Assembly: GCF_017353255.1 (NCBI RefSeq)
Contig: NZ_JAFMYU010000001.1
Location: 1-64,000, forward strand
Direction: 5' to 3'
Length of the DNA: 64,000 nt
Source of the DNA: Fibrella aquatilis
Lineage (GTDB): Bacteria; Bacteroidota; Bacteroidia; Cytophagales; Spirosomataceae
In this document: positions 62,718-64,000 of the stretch, in pieces
Position numbering within the stretch: position 1 is the stretch's first letter
Layout of the letters: each line of letters opens with the position of its first letter
Translations under genes and position numbers: made by a program
The notes under the pieces: generated by a model
What the model was told of the DNA's origin: nothing
Databases searched by the model: none
Seen by the model: the letters and a program-made list of their open reading frames with translations, nothing else

Positions 62718-64000
62718 CTACTGCTTCTTCTTTGTGAAAATCTCCACCACGCCATACTGCGCTTCATCGTCGTATTCTTTGTATTTGTCGCGGGCGTAAC
62801 TGTCTTTCAGTACGTTAATAGATTGAATTGAATTAGGCTCAAGTGCCGACATCATGGCTTTGTCAGCTTTTTTGCCATTAATAAAAAATAATGGTTCGCG
62901 GCCATCGGTTAGAGCAAGTCCACTGCTTGGGAATGAGAAGCCAACACCTTCCATGCGTAGAAACCGGGTGGGTTCGTGACCAGTAACCGTGTCACGGAGA
63001 AAGGCGAGAGTCCGTGGAATGTTTTCTGCATCTGGCGTTTTTTCACTTTTCGGCACATATCCAGTCTTCTTTTTCTCGGTGACTTGAAAATCAATCGGCA
63101 GCGTATACCGTACCGTTACGGGACGTCCGCTTTGCTGACCGGGAATCCACTTTGGCATGGCTTTCACCAGCCGAACAGCCTCGGCATCGCAGCCGAAGCC
63201 AAGGCCTTTCAGAATTTGGACACTGCCAATAGAGCCATCGGTATTGACATCGAACTGAACGAATACCTTGCCCGATACGGCGGCTCGTCGGGCTGCTTCG
63301 GGGTATTGGAGATTGTCATTTACATAGTTGAACAGCCCCTGCATTCCGCCTGGAAACTGGGGTTGCTGCTCTACAGTGGTAAACACCTCGCCATCGTTAC
63401 TGATGGGGGCCGTAGCTGTGCTGGGGGTCGTGGCTACGGGCATCGAGGTGGCGTCGAGAGTAGTGCTTTCGAGGGCAATTAACAAGACTACCTGCTCCAA
63501 CTTGGCACTGATGGACTGTTCCTGAGATTTAAAACCAACGAAGCTGACCATCAGTACCACGCCTTCTTTGTTTGGCAACGCTAGCTTGAAATTACCTGCT
63601 GCGTCGGTGGTGGTGCCTCGTGTACCATTTTTGACCACAATGTTGGCTCCGGGTAGTGGCTTGCGCGTGGCCCGGTCAATGACCCGCCCTTCTACCAGCA
63701 TCGTATCGGGTACAACCTTTGCGGTGGCCACAGCCGGTGCGTTTTCAGAGGGCATTGTTGTCGCAAAGGCTGCTTCAGTAGTTAGTTTGGGAGCCGATTC
63801 GGGCCGGGTGGTCATAGCCAGCAGGGCGGTGGCGAGGGGCACAATGAGCGCGTATTTCCAGAGCGCCCGGCGAGAGGTGTGTTGTTGGTAAAGCATCTGT
63901 ATACGTTGTTTTAAGGTTGGCGATTCGGGCTGCGACGGACCAAACGTGTGCGCCAGGCCGTCGGTGGGGGCAAGGTGAAACGCGTAGTCTACCAGGAAAC
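62718..64000 (-). CDS. BlaR1-type M56 peptidase/TonB fusion, 5' part outside the window
   Basis: The open frame continues to the window edge (FLVDYAFHLAP and LKQRIQMLYQQHTSRRALWKYAL precede the first listed ATG at 63896), typical of the end of the M56 membrane peptidase domain. Then come a carboxypeptidase regulatory-like domain (VEGRVIDRATRKPLPGANIVVKNG), a TonB C-terminal domain (FVQFDVNTDGSIGSVQILKGLG, MPKWIPGQQSGRPV), and a plug-like tail. The upstream N-terminus is missing. Its stop codon TAG lies inside the GGGCGGCC repeat. Confidence 0.8.
   Translation of the reverse strand, partial: FLVDYAFHLAPTDGLAHTFGPSQPESPTLKQRIQMLYQQHTSRRALWKYALIVPLATALLAMTTRPESAPKLTTEAAFATTMPSENAPAVATAKVVPDTMLVEGRVIDRATRKPLPGANIVVKNGTRGTTTDAAGNFKLALPNKEGVVLMVSFVGFKSQEQSISAKLEQVVLLIALESTTLDATSMPVATTPSTATAPISNDGEVFTTVEQQPQFPGGMQGLFNYVNDNLQYPEAARRAAVSGKVFVQFDVNTDGSIGSVQILKGLGFGCDAEAVRLVKAMPKWIPGQQSGRPVTVRYTLPIDFQVTEKKKTGYVPKSEKTPDAENIPRTLAFLRDTVTGHEPTRFLRMEGVGFSFPSSGLALTDGREPLFFINGKKADKAMMSALEPNSIQSINVLKDSYARDKYKEYDDEAQYGVVEIFTKKKQ

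Overview
The window reads as chromosomal DNA of a Cytophagales bacterium (phylum Bacteroidota), probably of the Spirosoma/Fibrella/Rudanella group. The basis is a SusC-like TonB receptor with an N-terminal carboxypeptidase-like domain followed by a DUF4249 lipoprotein, two secreted proteins with C-terminal type IX secretion tails, LytS/LytTR signalling, BlaR1/TonB fusions, very few Shine-Dalgarno sites, and promoters of the Bacteroidota form TTTG...TAnnTTTG. The DNA is GC-rich by eye apart from a few AT-richer islands. No tRNA, rRNA or CRISPR array was seen.

Layout. 1-9.7 kb: a PhyH dioxygenase divergent from an AraC regulator, a TonB receptor plus DUF4249 pair, a second AraC regulator with a secreted hydrolase, a Lys/Met-rich secreted peptide, and prfC. 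9.7-12 kb: a 175-bp near-perfect hairpin, then an overlapping HNH nuclease/AAA ATPase pair that resembles a Septu-type defence system. 12-14.5 kb: small stress-type proteins (lipoprotein, four-helix Cys protein, DUF3891). 14.6-21 kb: an Fe-S type Rrf2 regulator ahead of an unusual cbb3-type terminal oxidase (extended CcoN, fused CcoO-CcoP, two small membrane proteins), a group III truncated haemoglobin and an alpha/beta hydrolase; this looks like a microaerobic or NO-responsive respiratory unit. 21-23 kb: an AT-richer island with a serine hydrolase and an attC-like inverted repeat.

23-34 kb: a LysR regulator divergent from a ten-gene operon with 1- to 4-bp gene overlaps: DUF3237 protein, MFS transporter, crotonase, feruloyl-CoA synthase-like ligase, SDR dehydrogenase, MetE-like methyltransferase, malonyl-CoA synthetase, MadL/MadM malonate transporter and an amidohydrolase-type decarboxylase. 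It appears to join uptake and CoA-activation of a phenylpropanoid-like acid to malonate handling, and is the best candidate here for an undescribed pathway.

34-41 kb: a methyltransferase, three tiny ORFs running into a truncated AhpD-like gene on the other strand, a LytS/LytTR pair, and a TetR regulator with a double operator next to an SDR gene. 41-47.5 kb: a giant T9SS-secreted beta-helix protein with three exact 477-bp PA14 units, then glgX. 47.5-51.5 kb: stress/envelope proteins (DUF2383, DUF3140, OmpA) and a DeoR/NudK/DUF4406 unit. 51.5-64 kb: a secreted esterase, a YncE/phosphoesterase fusion, a UPF1-like helicase, two YtxH proteins, a frameshifted small lipoprotein, an M4 metalloprotease with T9SS tail, and a BlaR1-type M56/TonB protein cut by the window edge.

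A recurring theme is intergenic hairpins built from short 7- to 8-bp tandem words, different in sequence at each locus, lying at gene 3' ends (13.6, 45.3 and 52.8 kb), with unpaired relatives near 0.1 and 58.4 kb.
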